Shown: piece by piece, positions 17,808 to 27,075 of the stretch | Layout: each line of letters opens with the position of its first letter | How positions within the stretch are numbered: position 1 is the stretch's first letter | Assembly (NCBI RefSeq): GCF_010586825.1 | Contig: NZ_JAAAGB010000009.1 | Span: 162,970-226,969 of the forward strand | DNA length: 64,000 nucleotides | Direction: 5' to 3' | DNA from: Draconibacterium mangrovi | Lineage (GTDB): Bacteria > Bacteroidota > Bacteroidia > Bacteroidales > Prolixibacteraceae | Position numbers and translations under genes: made by a program | The notes under the pieces: generated by a model | What the model was told of the DNA's origin: nothing | Seen by the model: the letters and a program-made list of their open reading frames with translations, nothing else | Database searches by the model: none

Positions 17808-18812
17808 CTATTGTTCAACAGGATAGCAAATTCGGGTGATCCATTTTGCCGGATCGGGTTCCTGCTGCGGATCAGTTAGGTATATTTCCATTGGTGCACT
17901 GGCTAGGTTAAAACCGTGTGCTTCCATCCATTTTTGCAACAAAATGTGTCCTTCCTGCAAATTGCTGTAATCGCCATAAAAATCGAGGCAGGCACAAGTA
18001 GTGGTTGGAAAGGTAGACACTTTTACAATACTGTTTCCATCAACATCGGCGTCAATCGGGATACCACATTCAAGGTCAATATTTTCTTCATCCATCAGGT
18101 GGTACAGGGCAAAAGGCATTCCAGCCATTTCAATTTCCTCTTGTGCCAAAAACCTGCTAATCTCGCTGTACATTTCACTCATTTCACGACTCACCTCAAT
18201 AAAAGGCACTGTTTCGCGAATACCGGCATATTTCATTTCTGCTATATCTTCAAGTAATATTACTTGTTCTTTCTCTTTTTCAATTACCTGGCAAAGTGCT
18301 TTTAATTTAACCAGACCGTTGTCGAAATCGGTTGCCATACTCTTTTTCATCAGCAGCCCGATCCAACGTGCAAATGGGTTATTACCAACATCATATGTCA
18401 GTGTCCAGGTTACTGTGGCTCCTTCGTTTTTATCTGCTAATAAAAAACTACTTAAGGCCTCGCCTCGCTGCATAAAATCAAGCGAAACGGTAACTTTGCT
18501 TAATGGGTCTGCCTCAATAATTTCAATGGTTGCGCCACTGTTTTCTTTGGTTTCATTTGTCCAGATATAGCCGCCGCCCATACCAACACCGTGGTTAATA
18601 TACTCCACACTCATATTCTCGCCCATTCGTTTCCAGGGCGACCAATGATCCCACTGATGCAAATCAACTAGTTGTGCATATACGGTTTTTACAGGGGCCT
18701 GAATATCGGTACTCCGCTCAACTACTACTGTTTTGGGTAAAAAATAAGCAAGGGCAACAAACAACGCTCCCCACAACAAAACCCACATAATAATTCTGGC
18801 AAATCGGCTCAT
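17808..18812 (-). CDS. SRPBCC domain plus GyrI-like effector-binding protein
   Basis: 334 residues. An N-terminal membrane helix (IIMWVLLWGALFVALAYFLP) is followed by an SRPBCC/polyketide-cyclase-like ligand domain (about 30-175; STDIQAPVKTVYAQLVDLHQWDHWSPW) and a GyrI-like/AraC effector-binding domain (about 185-334). No DNA-binding part is present, so it is not a regulator of the AraC type. It may bind a small hydrophobic molecule at the membrane; its true role is unknown. It stands alone, facing away from the S46 peptidase gene. Confidence 0.8.
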   Translation of the reverse strand: MSRFARIIMWVLLWGALFVALAYFLPKTVVVERSTDIQAPVKTVYAQLVDLHQWDHWSPWKRMGENMSVEYINHGVGMGGGYIWTNETKENSGATIEIIEADPLSKVTVSLDFMQRGEALSSFLLADKNEGATVTWTLTYDVGNNPFARWIGLLMKKSMATDFDNGLVKLKALCQVIEKEKEQVILLEDIAEMKYAGIRETVPFIEVSREMSEMYSEISRFLAQEEIEMAGMPFALYHLMDEENIDLECGIPIDADVDGNSIVKVSTFPTTTCACLDFYGDYSNLQEGHILLQKWMEAHGFNLASAPMEIYLTDPQQEPDPAKWITRICYPVEQ

Positions 18813-19017
18813 AAGAAGTTTTTAATTTCAATATAGTGCAATTCGTGTAATTCAAGCAGCATTTCAAATACAAATGTTGAAACCGGACCAAAATTTACAG
18901 GAAAGTTAAAAATGCTACTGTAGATTGACCTAATTACAATAATCTATATTCTCTTCCTTTAAATAAAACCGAAGGACAAAAGAGATATAAATCACGTTGT
19001 CAAGTATTTTGAAAAAC

Positions 19018-19025
19018 TATATTTG
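19018..19025 (+). promoter_or_regulatory. Candidate -7 promoter element of the S46 peptidase gene
   Basis: TATATTTG matches TAnnTTTG, with a TTG 18 bases upstream. The start site would fall near 19031, ahead of ATG 19057. This makes the in-frame TTG at 18997 an unlikely start. Confidence 0.6.
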
Positions 19026-19056
19026 CACAAATTTTTTGAATAGAACAATTATTAAA

Positions 19057-21213
19057 ATGATGAGAAAATTAAATCTGATACTGTTGATATCGATCTTCAT
19101 GATTGGTTCAGCAGTTGCAAAAGAAGGAATGTGGCTTCCTTCACTTATTCACAAACTGAACATTAAAACCATGCAAGATATGGGCTGCGAATTGAGTGCT
19201 GAAGATATTTACAGCATCAATCAATCGAGCCTGAAAGATGCGATCGTTGCACTCGACCGCGGATCGTGTACCGCCGAAGTAATTTCAAAAGACGGTTTGC
19301 TTTTAACCAACCACCACTGTGGTTTTGGCGAAATTCAACAACATTCGAGTGTTGAGCACGATTACCTCCAAGATGGTTTTTGGGCCCGTTCGAAAGAAGA
19401 CGAACTTCCGAACCCGGGCAAAACAGTTACTTTCCTTATTTCGGTTGAAGATGTAACGGCTAAGGTTTTGGCCGACATTACCGACGAAATGAGCGAAAGC
19501 GAAAGAAACAACAAAATCGACCAGGTAGTTCGTCAGCTGGAAAGAGAAGCAAAAGGCGACTCGCACTACGAAGTTTATATCAGAGACTTTTTTAAAGCCA
19601 ACCAATACTTCCTGTTTGTTACCGAAACTTTTAAAGATGTTCGTTTGGTAGGAGCACCTCCGCAAGCATTGGGTAAATTTGGTGGCGACACCGACAACTG
19701 GATGTGGCCACGCCATACCAACGATTTTTCGATGTTCCGCGTTTATTGCGCTCCTGACGGAACTCCTGCAGAATACTCGGAAGACAATGTGCCTTACCAG
19801 CCAAAACACCACCTGCCAATTTCGCTTAAAGGTGTTGACGAAGGCGACTTTGCTATGGTATTTGGCTACCCTGGAAGCACCAACCGTTACAAAACATCGT
19901 GGGGAATTGACTACACCATGAAAGTAACAAACACTGCCCGTATATTGGTTCGCGAGAAAAAACTGGACATAATTGCCAACTATATGGCTACCAGCCAAAA
20001 AGCAAAAATCCAGTATGCATCGAAACACGCACGCAGCGCCAACTACTACAAAAATGCAATTGGCCAAAACGAAGCATTGACAAAACTGGGCATTATTGCA
20101 CAAAAACAGGAATTGGAAAAAGAATTTACCAATTGGGTAAATGCCAATGCCGACAGAAAAGCAAAATACGGAGAAGCACTTCCTTTAATTGAAGGATCGT
20201 ACGAAAATGTAGAGGCTGAAAAAGCAATGGAATTTGCCGCCGAAGCTTTGTTGCGCGGACCAGAGATTTTTATGTTTGCCTACCGCGCCAGCCAATTGGC
20301 CGACCTGTTGGAGAAACCGGAAGATAACAAAGACAAAATTGAAGCCTTTGCCGGCAGACTGGAAGAATCACTGGATGCTTTCTACAAAGATTACGACGCT
20401 GCTACCGACGAAAAAATTGTTGCCGCACTGATGAAGATCTATGCTGAAAATGTTTCGTCAAGTTATTACCCGTCTTTCTACTCTGAAATTCAGAACAAAT
20501 ACAAAGGTGATTACGCTAAGTACACCGAAAAAATGTTTAATAAGTCGATTTTCGACAACCAGGAAGAGCTAACTGCATTCCTCAAAAATCCTTCGTTAAA
20601 AACACTGCAGAAAGACATGGTTTTCCAGGCAACTGTTGATATTTTTGATATGTACCGTGCCACATCGATGAGTTTAAGAGAAGGTGACGAAAAGCTGCTA
20701 AAAGGAAGAAGATTATTTGTAGCCGGTTTGATGGAAATGCAGCCTGACAAGAAATTCTACCCGGATGCCAACTCAACCATGCGTTTAACTTACGGAACCG
20801 TAATGCCATACGATCCGCGCGATGGCGTAACGTACAAATACTACACAACAACTGATGGTTACCTGGAAAAAGAAATTCCGGGCGATTACGAGTTCGACGT
20901 TCCAAAACGAATGAAAGAACTGTTGTTGGATGAAAATTTTGGTCAGTATGCTGACGAAGATGGTAAACTTCGTACTTGTTTTATCACCGATAACGACATT
21001 ACTGGCGGAAACTCAGGCAGCCCTGTTATTAACGGAAAAGGCGAGCTGATCGGTATTGCTTTCGACGGAAACTGGGAAGCTATGAGTGGCGACCTTGATT
21101 TTGAAGAAAACCTGCAACGTTGTATTAACGTTGACATCCGTTTTGTACTTTGGGTAGTTGATATTTATGCCGGAGCACAAAACCTGATCGATGAAATGAC
21201 AATTATTCGCTAA
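19057..21213 (+). CDS. S46 family dipeptidyl-peptidase (DPP7-like)
   Basis: 718 residues from ATG 19057, which gives a clean signal peptide (MMRKLNLILLISIFMIGSAVA). The S46 serine-protease triad is visible: TNHHCG (His about 86-87), GGDTDNWMWPRHTNDFS (Asp region about 211-225) and GGNSGSP (Ser about 653). These periplasmic enzymes remove dipeptides from the N-terminus of oligopeptides and feed amino-acid-using Bacteroidota. In the specificity segment after the serine (FDGNWE) a glycine stands where DPP11 has arginine, pointing to DPP7-like preference for hydrophobic rather than acidic P1 residues. The assignment is based on my own position count. Confidence 0.92.
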   Translation: MMRKLNLILLISIFMIGSAVAKEGMWLPSLIHKLNIKTMQDMGCELSAEDIYSINQSSLKDAIVALDRGSCTAEVISKDGLLLTNHHCGFGEIQQHSSVEHDYLQDGFWARSKEDELPNPGKTVTFLISVEDVTAKVLADITDEMSESERNNKIDQVVRQLEREAKGDSHYEVYIRDFFKANQYFLFVTETFKDVRLVGAPPQALGKFGGDTDNWMWPRHTNDFSMFRVYCAPDGTPAEYSEDNVPYQPKHHLPISLKGVDEGDFAMVFGYPGSTNRYKTSWGIDYTMKVTNTARILVREKKLDIIANYMATSQKAKIQYASKHARSANYYKNAIGQNEALTKLGIIAQKQELEKEFTNWVNANADRKAKYGEALPLIEGSYENVEAEKAMEFAAEALLRGPEIFMFAYRASQLADLLEKPEDNKDKIEAFAGRLEESLDAFYKDYDAATDEKIVAALMKIYAENVSSSYYPSFYSEIQNKYKGDYAKYTEKMFNKSIFDNQEELTAFLKNPSLKTLQKDMVFQATVDIFDMYRATSMSLREGDEKLLKGRRLFVAGLMEMQPDKKFYPDANSTMRLTYGTVMPYDPRDGVTYKYYTTTDGYLEKEIPGDYEFDVPKRMKELLLDENFGQYADEDGKLRTCFITDNDITGGNSGSPVINGKGELIGIAFDGNWEAMSGDLDFEENLQRCINVDIRFVLWVVDIYAGAQNLIDEMTIIR

Positions 21214-21233
21214 GCGAATTCAAGATATTCAAT

Positions 21234-21264
21234 TAAAACCTCGTCAATTTTGGCGGGGTTTTTT
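21234..21264 (+). terminator. Intrinsic terminator after the S46 peptidase gene
   Basis: A stem of about 7 bp (AACCTCG with CGGGGTT allowing one G-T pair) around a TCAATTTTGG loop is followed by TTTTTTG. It lies about 20 bases after the stop codon. Confidence 0.75.
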
Positions 21265-21372
21265 GTTTATCAGATATGAGATTATGAGTATTGAGCAATG
21301 AGACAAACAAAAACAAAGTTTGTTTATTAAAAAGAATACTCACTACTTTGTATTCAAAATACAAATCAACAA

Positions 21373-21834
21373 ATGGCTCGTCCAAAAATTACGATATATA
21401 CCGATGGTGCAGCACGCGGAAATCCGGGAAACGGAGGCTACGGAATTGTGATGCTTTCCGGTCCTCACCGCAAAGAACTTTCGGAAGGGTTTAAACATAC
21501 CACCAATAACCGGATGGAGTTGCTGGCGGTAATTGTAGCATTGGAATCGCTGAAGATCGAAGGCTGCGATGTTACCGTTTACACCGACTCGAAATATGTT
21601 GCCGATGCGGTTGAAAAAGGATGGGTGTTTAATTGGGTAAAGAAACGTTTTAAAGGCAAAAAAAATCCCGACCTTTGGATGCGTTTTCTCGAGATTTATA
21701 AAAAGCACATTGTTAAGTTTGTTTGGGTGAAAGGCCACGCCAATAACCCGCTTAACGAGCGTTGTGATGAACTGGCAGTTGAAGCATCGATGAAGCCAAA
21801 TCTTTTAGTTGACGAAGGTTATAAACCGGAATAA
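21373..21834 (+). CDS. rnhA: Ribonuclease HI
   Basis: 153 residues, standard for bacterial RNase HI. The acidic catalytic residues are all present: IYTDGAARGNPG (about D11), NRMELLAV (about E49), VYTDSKYV (about D72) and NERCDELA (about D132). It removes RNA from RNA-DNA hybrids. The gene is followed after six bases by psd. RNase HII is encoded separately at 27.9 kb. Confidence 0.96.
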   Translation: MARPKITIYTDGAARGNPGNGGYGIVMLSGPHRKELSEGFKHTTNNRMELLAVIVALESLKIEGCDVTVYTDSKYVADAVEKGWVFNWVKKRFKGKKNPDLWMRFLEIYKKHIVKFVWVKGHANNPLNERCDELAVEASMKPNLLVDEGYKPE

Positions 21835-21840
21835 TTTGAA

Positions 21841-22809
21841 ATGAAACGTTTAAGTTTGGTCCTGCTTCTTTTTACTTTTATTTCTTGCCAAAAAGAAGTG
21901 GAGCCGGATAACAAAATGGAAACCATAAAATATATAGAAAGAGCAAGCGGGGAAGTTAAAACCGAAAATGTTCCCGGCGAAGGAATGCTGAAATGGTTGT
22001 ACGCACCGGGAAGCGGGAAAGCTGCCCTGAATTTGTTGTTTAAACGCAAAATTGTTTCGGCAATGGGCGGCTGGTATATGAATTCCAGGCTTTCGGCTAA
22101 ACGTATCCCGAAATTTGTTAACGAGCACCGCATTAATTTAAACGAATGCGAAATCAGCGATATTCAGCATTTTAAAAGCTTTAATGACTTTTTCTATCGC
22201 AAGCTAAAACCGGGTGCGCGGCCTTTGCAGGAAGGTGTTGTTTCTCCGGCTGATGGAAAAATTCTGGCCTTTCAATCGATGAAGGATATTCCGTCGTTTT
22301 TTATTAAAGGATCTGAATTTAACCTGCAGACTTTCCTTGGCGATGAAAGTCTGGCACAGAAATACGAAGCAGGAGCAATGGCAATTGTTCGTTTGGCTCC
22401 GGCCGATTATCACCGTTATCATTTCCCGGCATCGGGAAAAGCGTCTGAATCGCATAAAATTAATGGCCACTATTATTCGGTTTCGCCACTGGCCTTGCGC
22501 GGAAGTCTGAAAATTTTCTGTGAAAACAAACGCGAACACTGCACACTTTCAACCGAAGAATTTGGAGATATTCTAATCGTGGATGTAGGTGCCACAATGG
22601 TGGGAAGTATTATTCAAACCTACGAGGCAAACAGCAAGGTAAATAAAGGAGATGAAAAAGGCTACTTTGCTTTTGGCGGCTCAACACTGGTTTTGCTGTT
22701 CGAAAAAGGAACGATCACATTTGATTCCGACCTGATTGAAAACACAAAAAAAGGCATGGAAACCACCGTTAAGGTTGGCGAAAAAATTGCTTCTGCTATA
22801 AATGAGTGA
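21841..22809 (+). CDS. psd: Phosphatidylserine decarboxylase with a possible lipoprotein leader
   Basis: 322 residues from ATG 21841. The catalytic part has FKSFNDFFYRKLKPGARP, VSPADGK, APADYHRYHFPASG, VGATMVGSI and the self-cleavage motif GGST near 280, where serine becomes the pyruvoyl group. It makes phosphatidylethanolamine. The 25 residues before the usual start form KRLSLVLLLFTFISC, which looks like a lipoprotein signal; a second ATG at 21916 (weak GGAG 12 bases upstream) would give a normal cytoplasmic-side enzyme of about 297 residues. Which start is used is uncertain. The GGST variant, rather than LGST, is the form seen in type II enzymes. Confidence 0.9.
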   Translation: MKRLSLVLLLFTFISCQKEVEPDNKMETIKYIERASGEVKTENVPGEGMLKWLYAPGSGKAALNLLFKRKIVSAMGGWYMNSRLSAKRIPKFVNEHRINLNECEISDIQHFKSFNDFFYRKLKPGARPLQEGVVSPADGKILAFQSMKDIPSFFIKGSEFNLQTFLGDESLAQKYEAGAMAIVRLAPADYHRYHFPASGKASESHKINGHYYSVSPLALRGSLKIFCENKREHCTLSTEEFGDILIVDVGATMVGSIIQTYEANSKVNKGDEKGYFAFGGSTLVLLFEKGTITFDSDLIENTKKGMETTVKVGEKIASAINE

Positions 22810-22860
22810 TAGCATAACACGCATTCATACTATCACCTCTTAAACTTTTTTATTTAATAC
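22806..22860 (+). terminator. Weak terminator-like hairpin after psd
   Basis: GTGATAG at 22806-22812 pairs with CTATCAC at 22830-22836, and TTTTTT follows about ten bases later. The gap between stem and T run makes it a doubtful intrinsic terminator. Confidence 0.4.
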
Positions 22861-22915
22861 TCCCTTACTTTCTCGCCAACAATTGTGATATTTGGGTAAT
22901 TAACGAAACTAAACC

Positions 22916-24808
22916 ATGAAAAACCTAAGTCTCATTTTTCTTGCACTTGTACTTTTTGGGTGTAATCACTCTAACTCTGTCGTTCTTCAAAGTCCCGACA
23001 GAAAGCTAAAAATAAGCGTTACTGCCAACGACACAGCTTTTGTTGTCTATTCAGTTGAATCGGAGGGAACTCCGTTAATCCAAAAATCAAAGCTGGGCTT
23101 TGCATTTGAAAATGCACCTACATTAGGCCGGAACATGGAAATTGTTTCCTCCTCCGAATTGCATGTCAACCAAAGCTGGAAACCGGTTTACGGTGAACGA
23201 GCAGAAATTCCGGATACATACCATCAGGCCATCATTCACCTGAAAGAAACGGTTGAACCGGAACGGGAAATGGAGTTAACGGTTCGCGCATATAACGAAG
23301 GTATTGCGTTTCAATATACATTACTTCCAACTGGAAATACAGAATCGGTAACAATTCAGCAAGAACTCACCGAATTCTGTTTTAGTAAAGATTATAATGG
23401 CTGGGTTTCCGACCGGGCACAATCGGAATACCGGAAGGTTCCCATCAGCGAGATCACCAGTCCGGCCGAACGTCCGCTGGTGGTGGAAGCCGATGAAAAA
23501 CTTGTGGCAATTGGCGAGGCAAAACTTGTCGATTTTTCGCGCATGAAACTACAGGCTGGCGAGCGAGCCAATTCACTGGTCGCCACCTTACATGATAACC
23601 CATCAGTGAAATTGCCCTACACCTCTCCCTGGCGAACTATTATGACCGGTGATTCTCCCGGAGAATTGCTGGAGCACAACTACTTTCTGCAAAACCTGAA
23701 TGATCCGTGTACTATTGAAGATGTTTCGTGGATTAAACCGGGGAAAGTAATTCGCGAAGTTACGCTCACCACCCGAGGCGGAATGGCCTGCGTGGATTTT
23801 GCTGCAGAGAATGGCCTGCAATACGTTGAATTTGATGCCGGCTGGTACGGTTTTGAATACGACGACAGCTCGGATGCCAGCACCATTACCGTTGATCCAA
23901 AACGCTCTCCCGGCCCATTGGAGCTTCAAAAGGTCATCAATTATGCCAATACCAAAGGAATAGGAATTATTCTTTATGTAAACCGCCGGGCGCTGGAAAA
24001 ACAACTTGACGAAATACTGCCGCTGTATAAATCGTGGGGCGTGAAAGGCGTAAAATATGGTTTTGTTCAAGTGGGTTCTCAGGAATGGACCACATGGTTA
24101 CACGAGGCCGTAAAAAAAGCAGCGGATAACCAACTTATGGTGGACATTCACGATGAATATCGTCCCACCGGGTTTTCACGTACTTACCCCAATCTTATGA
24201 CCCAGGAAGGTATCCGTGGCGACGAAGAAAGCCCGGACAATCAGCATACTTTAACCACACTTTTTACCCGGATGCTTGCCGGTGCTGCCGACAATACCAT
24301 CTGTTACTTTGCTCCACGTGTTACTGAAAAAATGGGCGGCCATGTTTCGCAGCTGGCAAAGGCAGTTATGATGTACAGCCCATGGCAATTTCTGTTCTGG
24401 TATGACCGGCCACCCAATTCTTCCGAAGTGATTGGCGGCGTTCCCGGAGCCAAGGATTATATTGAGATTACCCCGGAACTGGAATTCTTTAAAAATATGC
24501 CCACTGTTTGGGACGAAACAAGAGTACTGGAGGGAGAAATCGGAGCATATGCCACGCTGGCACGCAAATCCGGTAACGATTGGTATTTGGGTTCACTCAC
24601 AGGGAATGTTACGCACACCGCCCAACTGGACTTATCATTTCTTGAGCCAGGCAAAAATTATGAAACCTTAATTTACTCTCATGATCCGGATGCTGAAGTT
24701 GCGACAAAAGTTAGAATCGATCATCAGGAAATGCGTTATGATTCCATTTTGAGTTTTGATATTGGCGCGAATTCAGGCTTAGCTATTCATTTCAAACAAA
24801 CGAACTAA
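22916..24808 (+). CDS. GH97 alpha-glucosidase-like lipoprotein (inverting SusB type)
   Basis: 630 residues, typical of GH97. It has a lipoprotein signal (LVLFGC). Next come the N-terminal beta-sandwich (LQSPDRKLKISV), a (beta/alpha)8 barrel with YVEFDAGWYG, GVKGVKYGFVQVG and MVDIHDEYRPTG, and MTQEGIRGDEE, which carries likely catalytic glutamates. At the nucleophile position of retaining GH97 galactosidases a glycine stands (KYGFV), as expected for the inverting, SusB-like alpha-glucosidase branch; this reading is from family knowledge. It stands alone with no SusC/SusD neighbours in the window. Confidence 0.88.
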   Translation: MKNLSLIFLALVLFGCNHSNSVVLQSPDRKLKISVTANDTAFVVYSVESEGTPLIQKSKLGFAFENAPTLGRNMEIVSSSELHVNQSWKPVYGERAEIPDTYHQAIIHLKETVEPEREMELTVRAYNEGIAFQYTLLPTGNTESVTIQQELTEFCFSKDYNGWVSDRAQSEYRKVPISEITSPAERPLVVEADEKLVAIGEAKLVDFSRMKLQAGERANSLVATLHDNPSVKLPYTSPWRTIMTGDSPGELLEHNYFLQNLNDPCTIEDVSWIKPGKVIREVTLTTRGGMACVDFAAENGLQYVEFDAGWYGFEYDDSSDASTITVDPKRSPGPLELQKVINYANTKGIGIILYVNRRALEKQLDEILPLYKSWGVKGVKYGFVQVGSQEWTTWLHEAVKKAADNQLMVDIHDEYRPTGFSRTYPNLMTQEGIRGDEESPDNQHTLTTLFTRMLAGAADNTICYFAPRVTEKMGGHVSQLAKAVMMYSPWQFLFWYDRPPNSSEVIGGVPGAKDYIEITPELEFFKNMPTVWDETRVLEGEIGAYATLARKSGNDWYLGSLTGNVTHTAQLDLSFLEPGKNYETLIYSHDPDAEVATKVRIDHQEMRYDSILSFDIGANSGLAIHFKQTN

Positions 24809-24825
24809 GTACATTCCTCTATTTT

Positions 24826-25851
24826 TTAAAATGCCACCGACAAACGGATTCCCGGATATACATTTTTAAAGAAGTCGTTAAAATAAAGTTCAGGTTTAAT
24901 CATAAATGTATTGTTGATCTTTTTGTTTACCGACACTCTAAAAGTGTTGTCCTTAAAAAAGTCGTTGTTCCGTTTCACCAGGTAACCCACCGAAAAACCG
25001 TACCATTTGTCCTGCCCTGTAACATCCGAGAAATTGTGTTCCCAGGCCAGTGAAACAAAGTGGTTAAGTTCAAAAAACTTGTTGTCGTTCGATTCCGAAA
25101 AATCATACATCATGTTGTAATCAACAGCGTACAAATTTCTAAATACTCCCTTTTTGCTGAACGATACTCCCAGCCTGAAATTAATATCAGAAACAAAGGT
25201 GTTTTTGATCCAGCCCGAACCAATTCCTCCTGAAAGGATAAGCATATCAAGGTTTTTACTGTTGTTTTGGAAATTAGCTTTCACTTCGTCGCCACGTAAA
25301 TCCAGCCAGGCAATAATCCCTTTCTTGTATTTATCGCCGTACTCCTTTTTCAGGAAATCCTCGCTTTGCTGCGCCTTCTTTTCAAATTCATCGGAGAGGA
25401 AAAAGTCAAGATCATCCAGATCGTCAACAAAGATTTTCATTTCCATGGCACGGTACGAAAAGTAAATACAGTAACGGCCAAAGTCTTTTTCAAAAGTGCT
25501 TCCATCGTCGAAAACTACCAGACTTTTGGTGTTCCTTTTGCTGCGCGACAACTCAATCTCTTTATAATTCCACACCCACATATCTTCACCCTGATCTCGA
25601 AATTCAATGGTGATCATTTCATCATCGGCCGGCGGCACAACAGTCATTTCAGCAAGTACTTTTTGAATCTGTTCTACCCTGCCCTGCATACTCATTTTGT
25701 GTGGTGTTTTATTTAGGGCATTGGTGCTGGCCACCTCAATCAGCATTTTATCGAACTTATATCTTACCGTATCGGCTTTAAAATAGCCATCCATGGCTGA
25801 TGCTGAAAGTGCGAGGCTTAGAAAAAGAAAAATTGAGATAATTGTTTTCAT
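24826..25851 (-). CDS. Secreted protein of unknown function, possible outer-membrane barrel
   Basis: 341 residues with a signal peptide (MKTIISIFLFLSLALSASAM). I do not recognise a family. The first half is soluble and acidic. The second half has alternating, aromatic-rich strands (FRLGVSFSKKG, FVSLAWEHNF, WYGFSVGYLV, FRVSVNKK) and ends in a C-terminal phenylalanine (IRLSVAF), as outer-membrane beta-barrels do. It follows the membrane partner of the ECF sigma factor with 23 bases between, so the three genes may form one signalling unit, with this protein as a sensor or target. Confidence 0.65.
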   Translation of the reverse strand: MKTIISIFLFLSLALSASAMDGYFKADTVRYKFDKMLIEVASTNALNKTPHKMSMQGRVEQIQKVLAEMTVVPPADDEMITIEFRDQGEDMWVWNYKEIELSRSKRNTKSLVVFDDGSTFEKDFGRYCIYFSYRAMEMKIFVDDLDDLDFFLSDEFEKKAQQSEDFLKKEYGDKYKKGIIAWLDLRGDEVKANFQNNSKNLDMLILSGGIGSGWIKNTFVSDINFRLGVSFSKKGVFRNLYAVDYNMMYDFSESNDNKFFELNHFVSLAWEHNFSDVTGQDKWYGFSVGYLVKRNNDFFKDNTFRVSVNKKINNTFMIKPELYFNDFFKNVYPGIRLSVAF

Positions 25852-25874
25852 GGTTCTTTAATTGTAATTGTTGT

Positions 25875-26555
25875 TTACTTTTTGAAAATTGTACTGTTCA
25901 GGTTATTTCTGTTCTCGATAAAGTTTTTCTGAAATACTTTCATTTCCATCTCCGGCGATTTAAGTGATGGTTTTTGTTGAGGCCCCAGTTCTACGCGTTC
26001 GCTTTTTAACTCAAAAGGATTTGCGGTCGGAGAAGGCTCCGGGCTTTCCGATTCTGCCTGGTTTTTTAAAGCAACTAGTTCTTCATTTAACGTCTCTATC
26101 TCGGCTTTCAAAGCAGCATTTAGGTTTTGAATTGTTTGCATTGAATCCATGGCCTGCTGATAATTCTGCTGCCATTCAATAGATTCTTCTTGAACATTGC
26201 TTTCAACTACCCTGTTGCGGTAAACTACTTTTTCCTTTTCAACCACCTGCACTTCGGTTCTTACTTGTGTAGGCAAGGTTTGTAACGAGTCGACCAATAA
26301 TTGCAATCGTGTGATTTCATGCTTTACATTTTCCATTTCAGCACGTTGTTTGGCCCGGCTGTTTAGTGACGCCATAACGCCCAGCGTAAGCAATAAACCC
26401 AGAAAAACCGCTGCAATTCGCCAGAATGCGGCCACTCCTTTTCGTCCGCTCAATTCCGAATCAAGGCGGCTCCACATTTGCTCCTTTCCGGCAAACGATG
26501 TTTTTTTATCGCTTGATTCAAATGCCTTTTTTATTCTATGTTCCAGCTTGTCCAT
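25875..26555 (-). CDS. Putative anti-sigma factor or sigma-linked membrane protein
   Basis: About 226 residues from ATG 26555 (MDKLEHRIKKAFESSD). A cytoplasmic head of about 40 residues is followed by one membrane helix (AAVFLGLLLTLGVMASL, about 46-62) and a long periplasmic coiled coil (about 70-160), then a proline-rich tail. No zinc-binding HxxxCxxC motif is seen. Its gene overlaps the ECF sigma gene by 20 bases, so an anti-sigma role is the natural inference. The longer frame to 26675 lies inside the sigma gene and is rejected. Confidence 0.62.
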   Translation of the reverse strand: MDKLEHRIKKAFESSDKKTSFAGKEQMWSRLDSELSGRKGVAAFWRIAAVFLGLLLTLGVMASLNSRAKQRAEMENVKHEITRLQLLVDSLQTLPTQVRTEVQVVEKEKVVYRNRVVESNVQEESIEWQQNYQQAMDSMQTIQNLNAALKAEIETLNEELVALKNQAESESPEPSPTANPFELKSERVELGPQQKPSLKSPEMEMKVFQKNFIENRNNLNSTIFKK

Positions 26556-27075
26556 AATCCTGTGCAAGTTTCTTTTGTAAAAATTGGCGTGCTTTAAAAA
26601 ATTGCGACCGTGATGTGCTTTCCGAAATTCCCAGCAATTCGGCAATTTCTTTGTGTGCATAACCATCGACAACATTCATTAAAAACACGGTTCGGTATCC
26701 ATCCGGCAATTCATTTACCAGGTCAATCAGCGCTCCGTCGTCCATCTCTTCAATCCAACTGCTTTCATGACGTTCTTCATCCAGCGTTTCCACTTTGTAA
26801 AGTGTACTCAGTTCTTTTCGCCTGTCCATCAGCGTTTGGTTAATTACAATGCGTGTTAACCACCCCAGCAATGCCGGCTCGTTGATGTATTCAAACTCAG
26901 GCAACTTGGTATAAATCTTCATAAAAGCCTGAAAAAGTGCGTCTTCTGCCAATTCATCATTAACGGCATAACGCCGCGCAACGGCAAACAGGCGGTCGAC
27001 ATATTTATCGAACAGCAGCTTCTGAGCCCGCCGGTCGCCCCTTTTTACTTTATGAATTACTTTTTCGAGTTGCAC
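26536..27075 (-). CDS. RNA polymerase ECF-type sigma factor
   Basis: 179 residues with region 2 (LFDKYVDRLFAVARRYAVNDELAEDALFQAFMKIY) and region 4 (LPDGYRTVFLMNVVDGYAHKEIAELLGISESTSRSQFFKAR). These are the marks of sigma-70 family ECF factors. It is the first gene of a three-gene unit with the membrane protein and the possible outer-membrane protein. No copy of an obvious autoregulatory promoter was recognised. Confidence 0.93.
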   Translation of the reverse strand: MQLEKVIHKVKRGDRRAQKLLFDKYVDRLFAVARRYAVNDELAEDALFQAFMKIYTKLPEFEYINEPALLGWLTRIVINQTLMDRRKELSTLYKVETLDEERHESSWIEEMDDGALIDLVNELPDGYRTVFLMNVVDGYAHKEIAELLGISESTSRSQFFKARQFLQKKLAQDYGQAGT

